From Blastococcus sp. CT_GayMR19 (GTDB lineage Bacteria > Actinomycetota > Actinomycetes > Mycobacteriales > Geodermatophilaceae), in NCBI RefSeq assembly GCF_004570385.1, contig NZ_SPQL01000004.1, forward strand, positions 62,001 through 126,000: DNA of 64,000 bases. The letters run 5' to 3'. Below are positions 16,653 through 25,480 of the stretch, piece by piece (position 1 is the first letter of the stretch; every line of letters begins with the position of its first letter). Position numbers and translations under genes: made by a program. A model generated the notes under the pieces. The model saw only the letters and a list, made by a program, of their open reading frames with translations, was not told the DNA's origin and ran no database searches.

Positions 16653-17528
16653 TCAGTGCGGGTGATGGTTGTCGACGGGGGCCCGCGCGGGCGTCGCGCG
16701 CCGGCCACCCGGAACCAGCAGGACGGCGAGCCAGGCCAGCACGGCGAGGGACACGATGAAGAAGCTGGGCGGCAGGTCGACCATCGCCGAGAGGACCAGC
16801 CCGCCCCACACCGACCCGAGGGCGATGGCCACGGCGAGCGCCGCGACGCGGACGGGACGGGCGGTGATCCGCAGAGCGGTGGCGGCCGGCGTCACGACCA
16901 GCGCGAACAGCAGCAGCGTGCCGACGACCTGCACTGCCATCGTGATGGTCAGGGCCAGGAGGACGACGAAGGCGATCCCCAGGGCCCGCACCGGGACGCC
17001 CCGGGCCTCGGCCACCGCCGGGTCCACCGACGCGAAGACCAGCGGCCGGGCGAGGACGGCGAGCGTCCCCACGACCGCCGCGGTGAAGGCGGCGAAGACG
17101 AGGAGCTGGTCCTCCGAGATCGCCAGCAGGTTGCCGAAGAGGACCGACGTCGTCGTACCGGCGTTCGCGCTGGCCAGGGACGCGAACAGGACCCCGACCG
17201 CGGTGGCCAGCGCCAGGATCGTGCCGGTGGCCATCTCCCGGTCGGCGACCCGCCGGCCGAACAGGCCGATCAGCAGCCCGCCGCCGACGCAGAAGACGGC
17301 GAGCCCGAGAGTGACCGGGACGCCGAGGAGGATCGCGCCCGTGGCGCCGGGGAAGCCGATGTGGGCCAGGGCATGGGCCGCGAACGCGTTCTGCCGGGTG
17401 ATGACGAAGTAGCCGAGCAGCCCGGCGGCGACGGCGACCAGCGAGCCGCCGATGAGCGCGTTGCGCATGAAGGTGGTCTGCAGGACGTCGAGCCAGTTCG
17501 ACTGGAACTCGACCGCGAGGAGGGTCAC
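16653..17528 (-). CDS. znuB: Zinc ABC transporter permease
   Basis: A 291-residue integral membrane protein of the ABC-3 family with about eight to nine hydrophobic helices. Family hallmarks include QNAFAAHALAHIGFPGATGAILLG and VVGTLLLFALVVTPAATA. It forms the membrane channel of a high-affinity metal uptake system. GTG 17528 overlaps the TGA of the ATPase gene (GTGA, 4 bp), so translation is coupled. A His-containing tail, DNHHPH, ends the protein. Zinc is assigned from the His-rich binding protein and the Zur-like box upstream; manganese transporters share this family. Confidence 0.9.
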   Translation of the reverse strand: MTLLAVEFQSNWLDVLQTTFMRNALIGGSLVAVAAGLLGYFVITRQNAFAAHALAHIGFPGATGAILLGVPVTLGLAVFCVGGGLLIGLFGRRVADREMATGTILALATAVGVLFASLASANAGTTTSVLFGNLLAISEDQLLVFAAFTAAVVGTLAVLARPLVFASVDPAVAEARGVPVRALGIAFVVLLALTITMAVQVVGTLLLFALVVTPAATALRITARPVRVAALAVAIALGSVWGGLVLSAMVDLPPSFFIVSLAVLAWLAVLLVPGGRRATPARAPVDNHHPH

Positions 17529-18352
17529 GCCTGCGGCTCCCGCCACGCGGCGCGGGTGAACAGGTCGCCCTGGGCCGTGCGGACGACGCCGACCGGGGTG
17601 CCGTAGAGGTGGGTCAGCAGCTCCTCCTGCACCACCTGGCCGATCTCGTCGTGGTGCGGGTGCCCGTCGAGCAGGTACACGGCGTCGGTCAGCACCGGCA
17701 GCAGCGGGTTGAGGTCGTGGGCGACGACCATGATCGTCACGTCCCGCTCCCGGCGCAGGTCGCCGAGCAGCCGGACGATCTCCTGCTGGTTGCGCAGGTC
17801 GAGGTTGGCCAGCGGCTCGTCGAGCAGCAGCAGTTCGGCGTCGTCCACGATGGCCTGGGCGATCGCGACCCGCTGCTGCTGGCCGCCCGACAGCTCCGAC
17901 ATGCGGCGCTCGGCGAACGCCTCGGCACCCACCCAGGCCAGTGCCTGGTCGACCCGCGCCCGCTCGGCCGGCGACGTCCGCCGCAGGCCGAATCGGCTCC
18001 CGGTGAGACCGAGGGTGACCAGGTCGCGGGCGCGTATGGCGTCCCCCAGGGCCGCGGTGTAGTTCTGCGGTACGTACCCGATCCGACGGTTGCCGCGGCG
18101 CGGCGCGGCGCCCAGGACCTCGACGCGGCCGGCCGTGACCGGCAGCAGGCCGAGGGCGACCTGGAACATCGTCGTCTTCCCGGCGCCGTTCGGACCGATC
18201 ACGCCGACGACCGCGCCCGCGCGGACGGTGAACGTGCCGTGGGACCAGACGGTCTGCCCGCCGCGGGCGACGCTGACGCCGTCCAGCACCAGAGCCGGCG
18301 GGCGGCTGCCGCCCGCGCTCCGGTCGGCGGTCGGGACGCCGGAGGACGTCAC
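17525..18352 (-). CDS. znuC: Zinc ABC transporter ATP-binding protein
   Basis: A 275-residue ABC ATPase that powers the ZnuB channel at the inner face of the membrane. Walker A is GPNGAGKTT (about residue 50), the signature is LSGGQQQR, Walker B is LLLLDEPLANLD, and the H-loop His is in VVAHDLN. The segment LLDGHPHHDE after the H-loop is an extra His cluster. It is coupled on both sides by GTGA overlaps, to znuA upstream and znuB downstream. Confidence 0.92.
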   Translation of the reverse strand: MTSSGVPTADRSAGGSRPPALVLDGVSVARGGQTVWSHGTFTVRAGAVVGVIGPNGAGKTTMFQVALGLLPVTAGRVEVLGAAPRRGNRRIGYVPQNYTAALGDAIRARDLVTLGLTGSRFGLRRTSPAERARVDQALAWVGAEAFAERRMSELSGGQQQRVAIAQAIVDDAELLLLDEPLANLDLRNQQEIVRLLGDLRRERDVTIMVVAHDLNPLLPVLTDAVYLLDGHPHHDEIGQVVQEELLTHLYGTPVGVVRTAQGDLFTRAAWREPQA

Positions 18353-19332
18353 GGGGTCGCGGGGAGGGCGTCGGAGAGGGCCGAGAGCTGGGCGAGCTGC
18401 CACGCGACGAAGGAACCGTCGGCGTCCGACGGCGATTCCGTCACCTCGACCACGGGGACGCCGGCGTCCTCGGCGGCGGCCCGCAACTGCTCCGGGATGG
18501 TGCCGCGGGTCTGGGCGTTGTAGATCAGGACGTCCACCGATCCGTCGCTCAGAGCCGCCTCGAACGCCGTCAGGTCGCCGGGTGTCGGCTCGCTCTCGTT
18601 CCCGGCCGCGCGACGGTAGCCCTCCGGCGTGACGTCCTCGAGCCCCAGGGCCGCGGCCATCCGGTCGAAGACGGTCTCGGTCGCGGCGTAGGTGCGCCCG
18701 TCGGCCTCGGCGCGCAACGACTCGACCGCGTCGAGGTAGGGCTGCAGGTCCTGGGCCCACGCGGCGGCCTGCTCGTCGAAGTAGCCGGCCGCGTCGGGGG
18801 AGAGGGCGCCGAGCTCCTCGGTCACGGCCGCGGCCACGTCCGGGAGGACGTCGGGTTCGTACCAGAGATGCGGGTCTGCGCCGCCGTGCCCGCCGTCCTC
18901 GGCGCGCTCGTCCTCGCCGGCGTGGCCACCACCCTCCAGGCCGGCCAGGTCCGCCACGTCCACCAGTGCGGGGGCCGGGTCGAGGTTCTCCACCGCGGCC
19001 TCGGCCCAGCCGTCGTAACCCGCGCCGTTCACCACGACCAGCTCGGCGTCCGAGAACGCGGCGATGTCGGCGGTGTCGGGCTCGAAGCTGTGCGGGTCGA
19101 CGGCGGACGACGCCACGACGGTGGTGACCGTCGCGCACGCGCCGCCGAGGCTCTCGACCAGGTCGGCCCACTGCCCGACCGACACGACCACGTCCACGAT
19201 CTTCCCGGGGCAGGCGTCAGGATCCCCGGCCCGCACCGCCGCATCGTTGCCGGCGCTCCCACCCTCGGAGCACCCGGTCAGGACCAGCGCCCCGAGCGCG
19301 GCCAGTGCGACGGTCGTGCGGACGTGCTGCAT
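18349..19332 (-). CDS. znuA: Zinc-binding lipoprotein (ABC substrate-binding protein)
   Basis: A 327-residue lipoprotein. The signal peptide ends in a lipobox (LGALVLTGCS, Cys about 21), anchoring it outside the membrane. It is a cluster A-I metal-binding protein with metal-ligand His residues in DPHSFEPDTADI and HLWYEPDV. An acidic His-rich loop (GGGHAGEDERAEDGGHGGADPH across about 150-172) is typical of ZnuA zinc scavengers. ATG 19332 follows GGAGAG. A Zur-like box lies 22 bp upstream. It starts the znuA-znuC-znuB operon. Confidence 0.92.
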   Translation of the reverse strand: MQHVRTTVALAALGALVLTGCSEGGSAGNDAAVRAGDPDACPGKIVDVVVSVGQWADLVESLGGACATVTTVVASSAVDPHSFEPDTADIAAFSDAELVVVNGAGYDGWAEAAVENLDPAPALVDVADLAGLEGGGHAGEDERAEDGGHGGADPHLWYEPDVLPDVAAAVTEELGALSPDAAGYFDEQAAAWAQDLQPYLDAVESLRAEADGRTYAATETVFDRMAAALGLEDVTPEGYRRAAGNESEPTPGDLTAFEAALSDGSVDVLIYNAQTRGTIPEQLRAAAEDAGVPVVEVTESPSDADGSFVAWQLAQLSALSDALPATP

Positions 19333-19353
19333 GGTGGGGAACTCTCCAGTTAC

Positions 19354-19368
19354 TGACAATGATTCTCA
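19354..19368. promoter_or_regulatory. Zur box upstream of znuA
   Basis: TGACAATGATTCTCA is a 7-1-7 inverted repeat with a single mismatched pair. It matches the actinobacterial Zur consensus core (TGAAAATGATTTTCA) at 13 of 15 positions. It lies between the LLM oxidoreductase stop and the znuA start, where it would block znuA transcription when zinc is abundant. Confidence 0.8.
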
Positions 19369-19409
19369 TAACCAGTATGCCGGACGCCGGTGCAGGCGAC
19401 GGCGGGAGG

Positions 19410-20426
19410 TCAGCGGAACGCCTCGGTCAGCGGATCCCACAGGTCCAGCGGCGCGGGGTAGGACGCGTAGACGCTGAACCGGTCGACCAGGCCGTCGAAC
19501 CGCGCGCGGACGGCCGGGCCCACGTCACCCGGCTCCCCGACCACCGCGAACGTGCCCAGCACCTGGTCGTCGACGAGGTCGCGCATCGCCGACCACTTGT
19601 CCTCGCGCCGGGAGACCGACAGCGCGTGCAGCTCGTCGGCGAGGGAGTCCCAGCCGTGCAGTTCCAGCACCGGCCGGTAGGCGGGCGTGCTGCCGTAGAA
19701 GGCGATGGTCGCCTTCACCGCCGCGGCAGCCTCGGCGCGCTCGGCCTCGGTCCACCCGGTGACGACGAAGCCCGGCAGGCTGACCGTCACCTCCCCCCGC
19801 GAGCGCCCCGCCGCCTCGAGCCCCTCGGCGAGGACGGGCAGGGTGCGCTCGCGCAGGTAGCGGGCGGTGGTGAACCCGTGGGCCAGGAGGCCGTCGGCCA
19901 CCTCGCCGGCCAGGCGGGTCATCCCGGGCCCGACGGCGGCCAGGTGAACCGGCGGCGCGCCCCACTCGTGGGGCGGGGGCGAGAACATCGGCGTCATCAG
20001 CGTGTGCCGGTAGTGCTCCCCCTGGAAGCGGAGCCGGGTGCCGTCCTGCCAGGCGGCCCAGATGGCCCGCAGAGCGGCGATGTACTCGCGCATCCGCTCG
20101 ACCGGAGGGCTCCACGGCATGGAGAAGCGGCGTTCGATGTGCGGCTTCACCTGGCTGCCCAGCCCGAGCACGAACCGGCCGCGGGTGTAGCGCAGCAGGT
20201 CGTGCGCCGTCATCGCCAGGGTCATGGGGGACCGGGCGAAGGCCACGGCGATCGCCGTCCCGACCTGCAGCCGGTCGGTCGCCAGCCCGGCGGTCAGCAG
20301 CGGCAGGAACGGGTCGTGGTCGGCCTCCGACGCCCACACCCCGGCGTAGCCGCGGGCCTCCAGGTCTCGGGCGGTGCCCGGGACGTCGTCGATCCCGGTG
20401 GACAGCAGCGCGGCATCGAGGAGCAC
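19410..20426 (-). CDS. LLM-class (F420-dependent type) oxidoreductase
   Basis: A 338-residue luciferase-like monooxygenase fold with the TIGR03617-type pattern. Markers are [58 protein letters not shown] and MTPMFSPPP. Relatives in actinobacteria usually bind coenzyme F420 and act on unknown substrates. GTG 20426 begins the protein. It is divergent from the TIGR03084 gene (71-bp gap) and lies directly upstream of znuA, but the Zur box between suggests separate control. Confidence 0.85.
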   Translation of the reverse strand: MLLDAALLSTGIDDVPGTARDLEARGYAGVWASEADHDPFLPLLTAGLATDRLQVGTAIAVAFARSPMTLAMTAHDLLRYTRGRFVLGLGSQVKPHIERRFSMPWSPPVERMREYIAALRAIWAAWQDGTRLRFQGEHYRHTLMTPMFSPPPHEWGAPPVHLAAVGPGMTRLAGEVADGLLAHGFTTARYLRERTLPVLAEGLEAAGRSRGEVTVSLPGFVVTGWTEAERAEAAAAVKATIAFYGSTPAYRPVLELHGWDSLADELHALSVSRREDKWSAMRDLVDDQVLGTFAVVGEPGDVGPAVRARFDGLVDRFSVYASYPAPLDLWDPLTEAFR

Positions 20427-20497
20427 GGTTCGCGAGCCTGCCCGACCAGTACGGTTCCCGCGAGGGTCGGCAGCGTCCCGGCGTCGCGGAGGTGGGC

Positions 20498-21304
20498 ATG
20501 GCGGACCGGAGTGCGTTGCTCGCCGGGCTGCTCGCGGATCTCGAGGCCGAGTCGGCCGCCCTGGACGCCGTGCTGGCCCGGCTCGAGGACTCGGAGTGGC
20601 GCCGGCCCACGCCCGCCGCGGGCTGGACGGTGGCGCACCAGATCGCCCACCTCGCCTGGACCGACGGTCAGGCGCTGCTCGCGGCCACCGACCCCGAGGG
20701 CTTCCGGCGGGCCGTCACCGACGCGGGGCCCCGGCTGGGGGCCCACGTCGACGACGCCGCCGAGGCCGGCGCGACCCGGCCGCCCGCGGACCTGCTCGAC
20801 CGCTGGCGGGCGGGGCGCCGCGCGCTGGCCGACCGGCTCGCCGCCCTGCCGGACGGGACGAAGCTGCCCTGGTTCGGTCCGCCGATGAGCGCCGCCTCGA
20901 TGACGACCGCCCGGCTGATGGAGACCTGGGCCCACGGTCTCGACGTCACCGATGCGCTGGGGCAGCCGCCGTCGGTGTCGGACCGGCTGCGGCACATCGC
21001 GCACATCGGCGTCCGGACCCGGGACTTCGCCTTCGCCCAGCACGGGCTGCCCGTTCCCGAGGAGCCCTTCCGGGTCGAGCTGACGGCGCCGGACGGCGGC
21101 ACGTGGAGCTGGGGTCCCGAGGACGCTGCACAGCGGATCGCCGGGCCCGTGGTGGACTTCTGTTCGCGGGTGACGCAGCGCCGGCACCGTGCCGATCTCG
21201 CGCTGAGCGCCACTGGGGACGACGCGGACCGCTGGCTGGACATCGCCCAGGCGTTCGCCGGCCCGCCGGGCGCCGGGCGGGCCGCCTCCGGAACGGCCGC
21301 CTGA
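20498..21304 (+). CDS. TIGR03084-family protein (DinB/mycothiol-dependent-like metal protein)
   Basis: A 268-residue protein with an N-terminal DinB-like helical bundle ([21 protein letters not shown], where the two His residues are probable metal ligands; a third His lies in [10 protein letters not shown]) and a small C-terminal domain. This matches TIGR03084, related to mycothiol-dependent maleylpyruvate isomerase N-domains, but its reaction is not established. ATG 20498 was preferred over GTG 20492 because GGAGG lies at proper spacing. It is divergent from the LLM gene. Confidence 0.8.
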   Translation: MADRSALLAGLLADLEAESAALDAVLARLEDSEWRRPTPAAGWTVAHQIAHLAWTDGQALLAATDPEGFRRAVTDAGPRLGAHVDDAAEAGATRPPADLLDRWRAGRRALADRLAALPDGTKLPWFGPPMSAASMTTARLMETWAHGLDVTDALGQPPSVSDRLRHIAHIGVRTRDFAFAQHGLPVPEEPFRVELTAPDGGTWSWGPEDAAQRIAGPVVDFCSRVTQRRHRADLALSATGDDADRWLDIAQAFAGPPGAGRAASGTAA

Positions 21305-21361
21305 CGGCGGCCCCGATCGGCCCGCCCGGCCGACATGGCCATTGTGGCCGCCGGGAAAGGG

Positions 21362-21508
21362 TCAGGCGTCCGGGGTGTCGGCGTCTCCGCTGGTCTCGGC
21401 GCCCTCCGCCGGGTCCTGGGGATGCGGCGTCCGGCCGCCGGCGCCGTGTTCCCCGGGGTCCTCGCCCTCGGCGGGCTCGGTCGAGTGCTGGCGGTCGGGG
21501 TCGGTCAT
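21362..21508 (-). CDS. Small acidic protein (48 aa)
   Basis: ATG 21508 is preceded by GGAGGCG, a good ribosome binding site. The 48-residue product (starting MTDPDRQHSTEPAEGEDP) is rich in Glu, Asp, Gly and Pro with no hydrophobic core, so it is predicted to be disordered. It lies 63 bp after ribokinase on the same strand and may belong to its transcript. It resembles the acidic microproteins at 11768-12188 in composition. Function unknown. Confidence 0.55.
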   Translation of the reverse strand: MTDPDRQHSTEPAEGEDPGEHGAGGRTPHPQDPAEGAETSGDADTPDA

Positions 21509-21571
21509 GGCGGTTCGCCTCCGGAGGTCGCGGTCGGCGTTCCTGTGCCCGCGGTTGCTGCCGGGAAACCG

Positions 21572-22498
21572 TCAGCCGACGTCGACGGCGTCCGGCACCC
21601 GGGGCAGCAGCGCCCGGACGGCGGCGTCGTCCGGCAGCGCGCCCCGGGCGCCCGGCCCCGTGGTGGACAGGGCCGCGGCGGTCACCGCGTGCCGCACCGC
21701 CTCGGTCAGGCCCGCGCCGCAGGCCAGCGCCTGCGCGAGCGCGCCGCAGAAGCAGTCCCCGGCGCCGGTGGTGTCCACCGGTGTCACCGGTGGGGGCGCC
21801 TGCAGCTCGGGCGTCCCGCCGTGCGCCGGCACCACCAGCGCACCGCGCGCGCCGAGGGTGACCACGACGGCGCAGGACGCGACCGACCGGGCGAGCGACG
21901 CCAGCTCCGCGGCGCTGCGCTCGCCCGGCGCGACGCCGGCCAGCTGCGCGAGCTCGTGCTCGTTGGGCACCAGCACGTCCACCCGCCCGAGCAGGTCGGC
22001 CGGCAGTGGCTGTGCGGGCGCCGGGGTGAGGACGACGGTGCCGGTCGCCGCCCGGGCCGCCGCCACCACCGTGGGCATGGGCACCTCCAGCTGGAGCAGG
22101 ACCACCCGCGCGCGCCGCACCGAGTCGACGTCGACGTCCTCGGGGGTGAGCGCGGCGTTGGCGCCGGGCACCACCACGATCAGGTTCTCGCCGGTGCCGT
22201 CCTCCACCGGGATCGTCGCCGATCCGGTGGGGACGCCGGGGGTGCGGCGCACCCGGCCCACGTCCACGCGGGAGTCCGCCAGCGCGGCCAGCTGCCGGTC
22301 GCCGGCCGGGTCCTGGCCGACCCGTCCCACCATGTGGACGCCGACTCCCAGGATGCCGGCGGCGGCCGCCTGGTTGGCGCCCTTCCCGCCGGGCGCGCGG
22401 GTGGCCGTCCGCCCGATCACCGTCTCGCCCCGCGCGGGAAGCCGGCCCACGGCCACGAGCACGTCCTCGTTCAGGCTGCCGACGACGGTGACGGACAC
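21572..22498 (-). CDS. rbsK: Ribokinase
   Basis: A 308-residue PfkB-family sugar kinase. It opens with VVGSLNEDVLV, then has the substrate motif APGGKGANQAAAAGILG (typical of ribokinase) and the catalytic/ATP motif PVDTTGAGDCFCGALA with the Asp general base. The PNEHELAQLAG stretch is also typical. It makes ribose-5-phosphate from ribose. No ribose transporter is adjacent. It is divergent from the DUF3140 gene. Confidence 0.9.
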   Translation of the reverse strand: MSVTVVGSLNEDVLVAVGRLPARGETVIGRTATRAPGGKGANQAAAAGILGVGVHMVGRVGQDPAGDRQLAALADSRVDVGRVRRTPGVPTGSATIPVEDGTGENLIVVVPGANAALTPEDVDVDSVRRARVVLLQLEVPMPTVVAAARAATGTVVLTPAPAQPLPADLLGRVDVLVPNEHELAQLAGVAPGERSAAELASLARSVASCAVVVTLGARGALVVPAHGGTPELQAPPPVTPVDTTGAGDCFCGALAQALACGAGLTEAVRHAVTAAALSTTGPGARGALPDDAAVRALLPRVPDAVDVG

Positions 22499-22584
22499 GC
22501 GGGACCTCCGGTGCGGGCGGAAGGGGTTTCCCCTTCAGCCGGGAAAGGTACGGCCCTCCGAGCAGGCCGATCTCAGGAGGACCC

Positions 22585-22926
22585 GTGGCCCAGGACGACG
22601 CTGCCGACGTGCGGCGCGAATTCGCCCAGGCGGTCAACATGACCGCCGCGGAGCTGGAGAAGTGGCTGCAGACCGAGGAGTCGCAGGCGATGGGACAGAA
22701 GAACGGCGGGTCCGACGAGTCCACCGGCCACGAGTCGGGACGCCGCATCGTCGAGCTGCTGCGCACGAAGAAGGACGACCTCACCGACGACGACATCGCG
22801 CACATGCGCAAGGTCCACGGTTACGTGCAGCGGCACCTGGCCCAGGAGCCGGCGAAGGATGACGTCGAGACGTCGCGCTGGCGGTACTCGCTGATGAACT
22901 GGGGCCACGACCCGCTGAAGACGTAG
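22585..22926 (+). CDS. DUF3140 protein
   Basis: A 113-residue soluble, charged protein starting at GTG 22585. The pattern matches DUF3140: EFAQAVNMTAAELEKWLQTEES, SGRRIVELL, DDIAHMRKVHGYVQRHLAQEP, and the C-terminal TSRWRYSLMNWGHDP. This family is common in actinobacteria and has no assigned role. The methyltransferase gene begins 9 bp after it, so they are likely co-transcribed. Confidence 0.85.
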   Translation: MAQDDAADVRREFAQAVNMTAAELEKWLQTEESQAMGQKNGGSDESTGHESGRRIVELLRTKKDDLTDDDIAHMRKVHGYVQRHLAQEPAKDDVETSRWRYSLMNWGHDPLKT

Positions 22927-22935
22927 GTTGCGCGG

Positions 22936-23628
22936 GTGCTGCGCAACGATCCCGCCCAGTACGACGAGCTCGCCGATCAGTGGTGGGAACCCGCCGGGGA
23001 CTTCGCGATGCTCCACTGGCTCGCGGCGTCCCGGACGGAGCACATCCCGCCGGCACCGCACCCGGACGCCGTCCTGGTGGACCTGGCCTGCGGCGGGGGT
23101 CTCATGGCCCCGCACGCCGCCGCTCTCGGGTACCGCCACGTCGGCGTCGACCTGAACCTGCTCGCGGTACGGGCCGCCGCCGACCACGGCGTGCTCGCGG
23201 TCCGCGCGTCGGTCCTGGCGGTGCCGCTGGCCGACGGCTGCGCCGACGTGGTGGTCGCGGGCGAGATCCTGGAGCACGTCGAGGACGACGTCGGGGTGCT
23301 GGCCGAGTGCGCCCGGCTGCTGAAGCCGGGCGGCACGCTGGTCATCGACGCGATCGCGGCCACGCTGCTGGCCCGGCTGATCGCCGTCGAGCTCTTCGAG
23401 CGGATCCCCCACGGGGCGCCTCCCGGCATCCACGATCCCGCTCTCTTCGTCGACCGGAGGCGGTTGCTGGCCGCCGCCGACGGGCTGGGTCTGGATCTGC
23501 GGCTGGTCGGGATCCGCCCCTCGGTGCGGGACGTCGTGGCCTGGCGGCGGGGCCGTCGACCGGGCGTGCGGATGAAGCCGGTGTTCACGTCCGCGGTCCT
23601 GTTCGCCGGCTACGGGCGCAAACGCTGA
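22936..23628 (+). CDS. SAM-dependent methyltransferase (UbiG-like)
   Basis: A 230-residue class I methyltransferase. Motif I is VDLACGGGLMAPHAAALG, motif II/III are VVAGEILEHVEDD and LKPGGTLVIDAIAATLLARL. The opening YDELADQWWEPAGDFAMLHWL is like UbiG-type O-methyltransferases. GTG 22936 is the likely start. It sits 9 bp after DUF3140 and 93 bp before a type III polyketide synthase. Methyltransferase plus type III PKS is a known pairing for making methylated phenolic lipids or quinones, so the PKS product is the likely substrate. Confidence 0.85.
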   Translation: MLRNDPAQYDELADQWWEPAGDFAMLHWLAASRTEHIPPAPHPDAVLVDLACGGGLMAPHAAALGYRHVGVDLNLLAVRAAADHGVLAVRASVLAVPLADGCADVVVAGEILEHVEDDVGVLAECARLLKPGGTLVIDAIAATLLARLIAVELFERIPHGAPPGIHDPALFVDRRRLLAAADGLGLDLRLVGIRPSVRDVVAWRRGRRPGVRMKPVFTSAVLFAGYGRKR

Positions 23629-23721
23629 CGGGCCGCGCATGGGCGGGAACGGGCGGGTGGCGGAGCAGCGTCGTACCGTCGGACAGATGACGCCGAGCCC
23701 GCGCGCCCCGGAGACCCGCAG

Positions 23722-24750
23722 GTGAGTGCCGCCGTCGTGACCGGAGCCGGCTCGGCCCTCCCGGCGACGATCGAGCAGGACGCGGTCTGGGACGGCTACT
23801 TCGCCCGGCACTACGAGGGCGTGCGGGCCGCCCGCCGGATCTTCGCGGGGTCCGGCGTGCGCCGCCGGCACGCGGTGGCGAGCCCGCTCGACGAGGACCT
23901 CAGCCGGTGGAGCACGGGCGCACGCATGGAGCGCTATGTCCAGGAGGCGCTGCCGCTGGGCAAGCAGGCGGTGGCCGGGGCGCTGGACGCGGCCGGCCTG
24001 GCGCCGGGGGACGTCGGGCTGTTCGCCGTCGTCACCTGCACCGGCTACGCCACCCCCGGACTGGACATCCGGCTGGCCAGCGACCTCGGCATGCCGCCGG
24101 GACTGCAGCGACTGCTCGTCGGCCACATGGGCTGCTACGCCGCGATCCCCGGCCTCGCTGCGGTCAGTGACTTCGTCACCGCGCGGTCCCGTCCGGCGGT
24201 GATGCTCTGCTGCGAGCTCACCAGCCTGCACGTCCAGCCCGCGCAGGACGACCTCGAGCAGGTCGTCTCCCACGCGCTGTTCTCCGACGCCGCGGCCGCC
24301 GTCGTGCTCGAACCCGGGGCGTCCCGGGGGCGCCGGGTGGCCGGGATCGTGGCACGGACCGACCCGTCGACGGCCGACCACATGACCTGGGACGTCACCG
24401 ACCTCGGATTCCGCATGGGCCTCTCCGCGCGGGTGCCCGACGTCCTGGGCCGGCACGTGGGTGGTGTGGTCGACGAGCTGCTGGCGGTGGCCGGGCTGCG
24501 GATCGAGGACGTCGCCGGCTGGGCGGTGCACCCGGGGGGCCCGCGGATCCTGGACGTCGTCCGCGACCAGCTCGGTCTCGTGGAGGAGCAGCTGTCGGCG
24601 TCGCGCCGTGTGCTCGCCGAGCACGGCAACTGCTCGTCGGCGACCGTCCTGCTCGTGCTGGAGGAACTGGCCGACGTCGACGGTCCGGTGGTCGCCATGG
24701 CGTTCGGCCCGGGGCTCACTCTCTACGCGGCTCTCCTCCTCCCGACCTGA
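23722..24750 (+). CDS. Type III polyketide synthase
   Basis: A 342-residue chalcone-synthase-fold enzyme with the full catalytic triad: Cys 138 in VGHMGCYAAIPGL, His 270 in WAVHPGGPRILD, and Asn 303 in EHGNCSSATVL. These positions equal those I recall for Streptomyces RppA. It condenses malonyl-CoA units on a starter acyl-CoA. The starter pocket (ELTSLHVQ region) is not diagnostic to me, so the product could be a phenolic lipid, an alkylpyrone or a naphthol. GTG 23722 overlaps the stop of a 12-codon frame (23687-23725) that may be a leader. The methyltransferase upstream is the likely partner. Confidence 0.9.
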   Translation: MSAAVVTGAGSALPATIEQDAVWDGYFARHYEGVRAARRIFAGSGVRRRHAVASPLDEDLSRWSTGARMERYVQEALPLGKQAVAGALDAAGLAPGDVGLFAVVTCTGYATPGLDIRLASDLGMPPGLQRLLVGHMGCYAAIPGLAAVSDFVTARSRPAVMLCCELTSLHVQPAQDDLEQVVSHALFSDAAAAVVLEPGASRGRRVAGIVARTDPSTADHMTWDVTDLGFRMGLSARVPDVLGRHVGGVVDELLAVAGLRIEDVAGWAVHPGGPRILDVVRDQLGLVEEQLSASRRVLAEHGNCSSATVLLVLEELADVDGPVVAMAFGPGLTLYAALLLPT

Positions 24751-24821
24751 ATCGTGCCGCCGGGGCCCCTCGCGCCCTACGCTGCGGATACGAGATCCCA
24801 GCGTCCGGAAGGGGACTGCCG

Positions 24822-25475
24822 GTGGAGTCGCCGAACGCCGCGGTCCGGGTCTTCCTGGTCGACGACCACGAGGTCGTCCGTCGCGGGGTCGCCGAAGTGC
24901 TGGAGGACGACCCGGGGATCACCGTGGCCGGCGAGGCGAGCTCGATGGCCGAGGCGCTGGTCCGCGTGCCCGCCGTTCGGCCCGACCTGGTGGTGGTCGA
25001 CATGCGCCTGCCCGACGGCGACGGAGCGGAGCTCTGCCGCGGGCTGCGGGAGCGGGTCCCAGGGCTGCGCTGCCTGGTGCTGACCAGCTACTCGGAGCAG
25101 GACGCGCTCGACGCCGCGGTCCGCGCCGGTGCCTCCGGCTTCCTGCTGAAGAAGGTCCGTGGGCCGGCTCTGGTCTCCGCGGTGCGCACCGTGGCGACCG
25201 GGGGGACGTTCTTCGACGACGTCGGGCCGGGCGGGCGCCGCCGCCGGCCCGGCGCGACGGGCGGTGACCGGCTGGCGCTGCTCACCGATCAGGAGCGCAC
25301 CGTCCTGCTCCTGATCGGGCAGGGCCTCACCAACCGGCAGATCGGTGAGCGGATGGGCCTGGCGGAGAAGACCGTGAAGAACTACACCAGCCACCTGCTG
25401 GCCAAGCTGGGGCTGGAGCGGCGCACCCAGGCGGCGATCCTCGCGACGGAGCTGCGGGACCACCCGGACGGCTGA
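24822..25475 (+). CDS. DosR/DevR-like response regulator
   Basis: A 217-residue NarL/LuxR-type regulator. The receiver has Asp 14, Asp 15, phospho-acceptor Asp 60 (VVVDMRLPDGDG) and Lys 110. The DNA-binding end reads LTDQERTVLLLIGQGLTNRQ then AEKTVKNYTSHLLAKLG. This is very close to M. tuberculosis DosR, including the DNA-contacting Lys, Lys and Asn (here 183, 186 and 187), which predicts a GGGAC-type target. The cognate kinase gene is tail-to-tail with it (5-bp gap), not in an operon. GTG 24822 is preceded by GGAAGGGG. Confidence 0.9.
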   Translation: MESPNAAVRVFLVDDHEVVRRGVAEVLEDDPGITVAGEASSMAEALVRVPAVRPDLVVVDMRLPDGDGAELCRGLRERVPGLRCLVLTSYSEQDALDAAVRAGASGFLLKKVRGPALVSAVRTVATGGTFFDDVGPGGRRRRPGATGGDRLALLTDQERTVLLLIGQGLTNRQIGERMGLAEKTVKNYTSHLLAKLGLERRTQAAILATELRDHPDG

Positions 25476-25480
25476 CCCGC

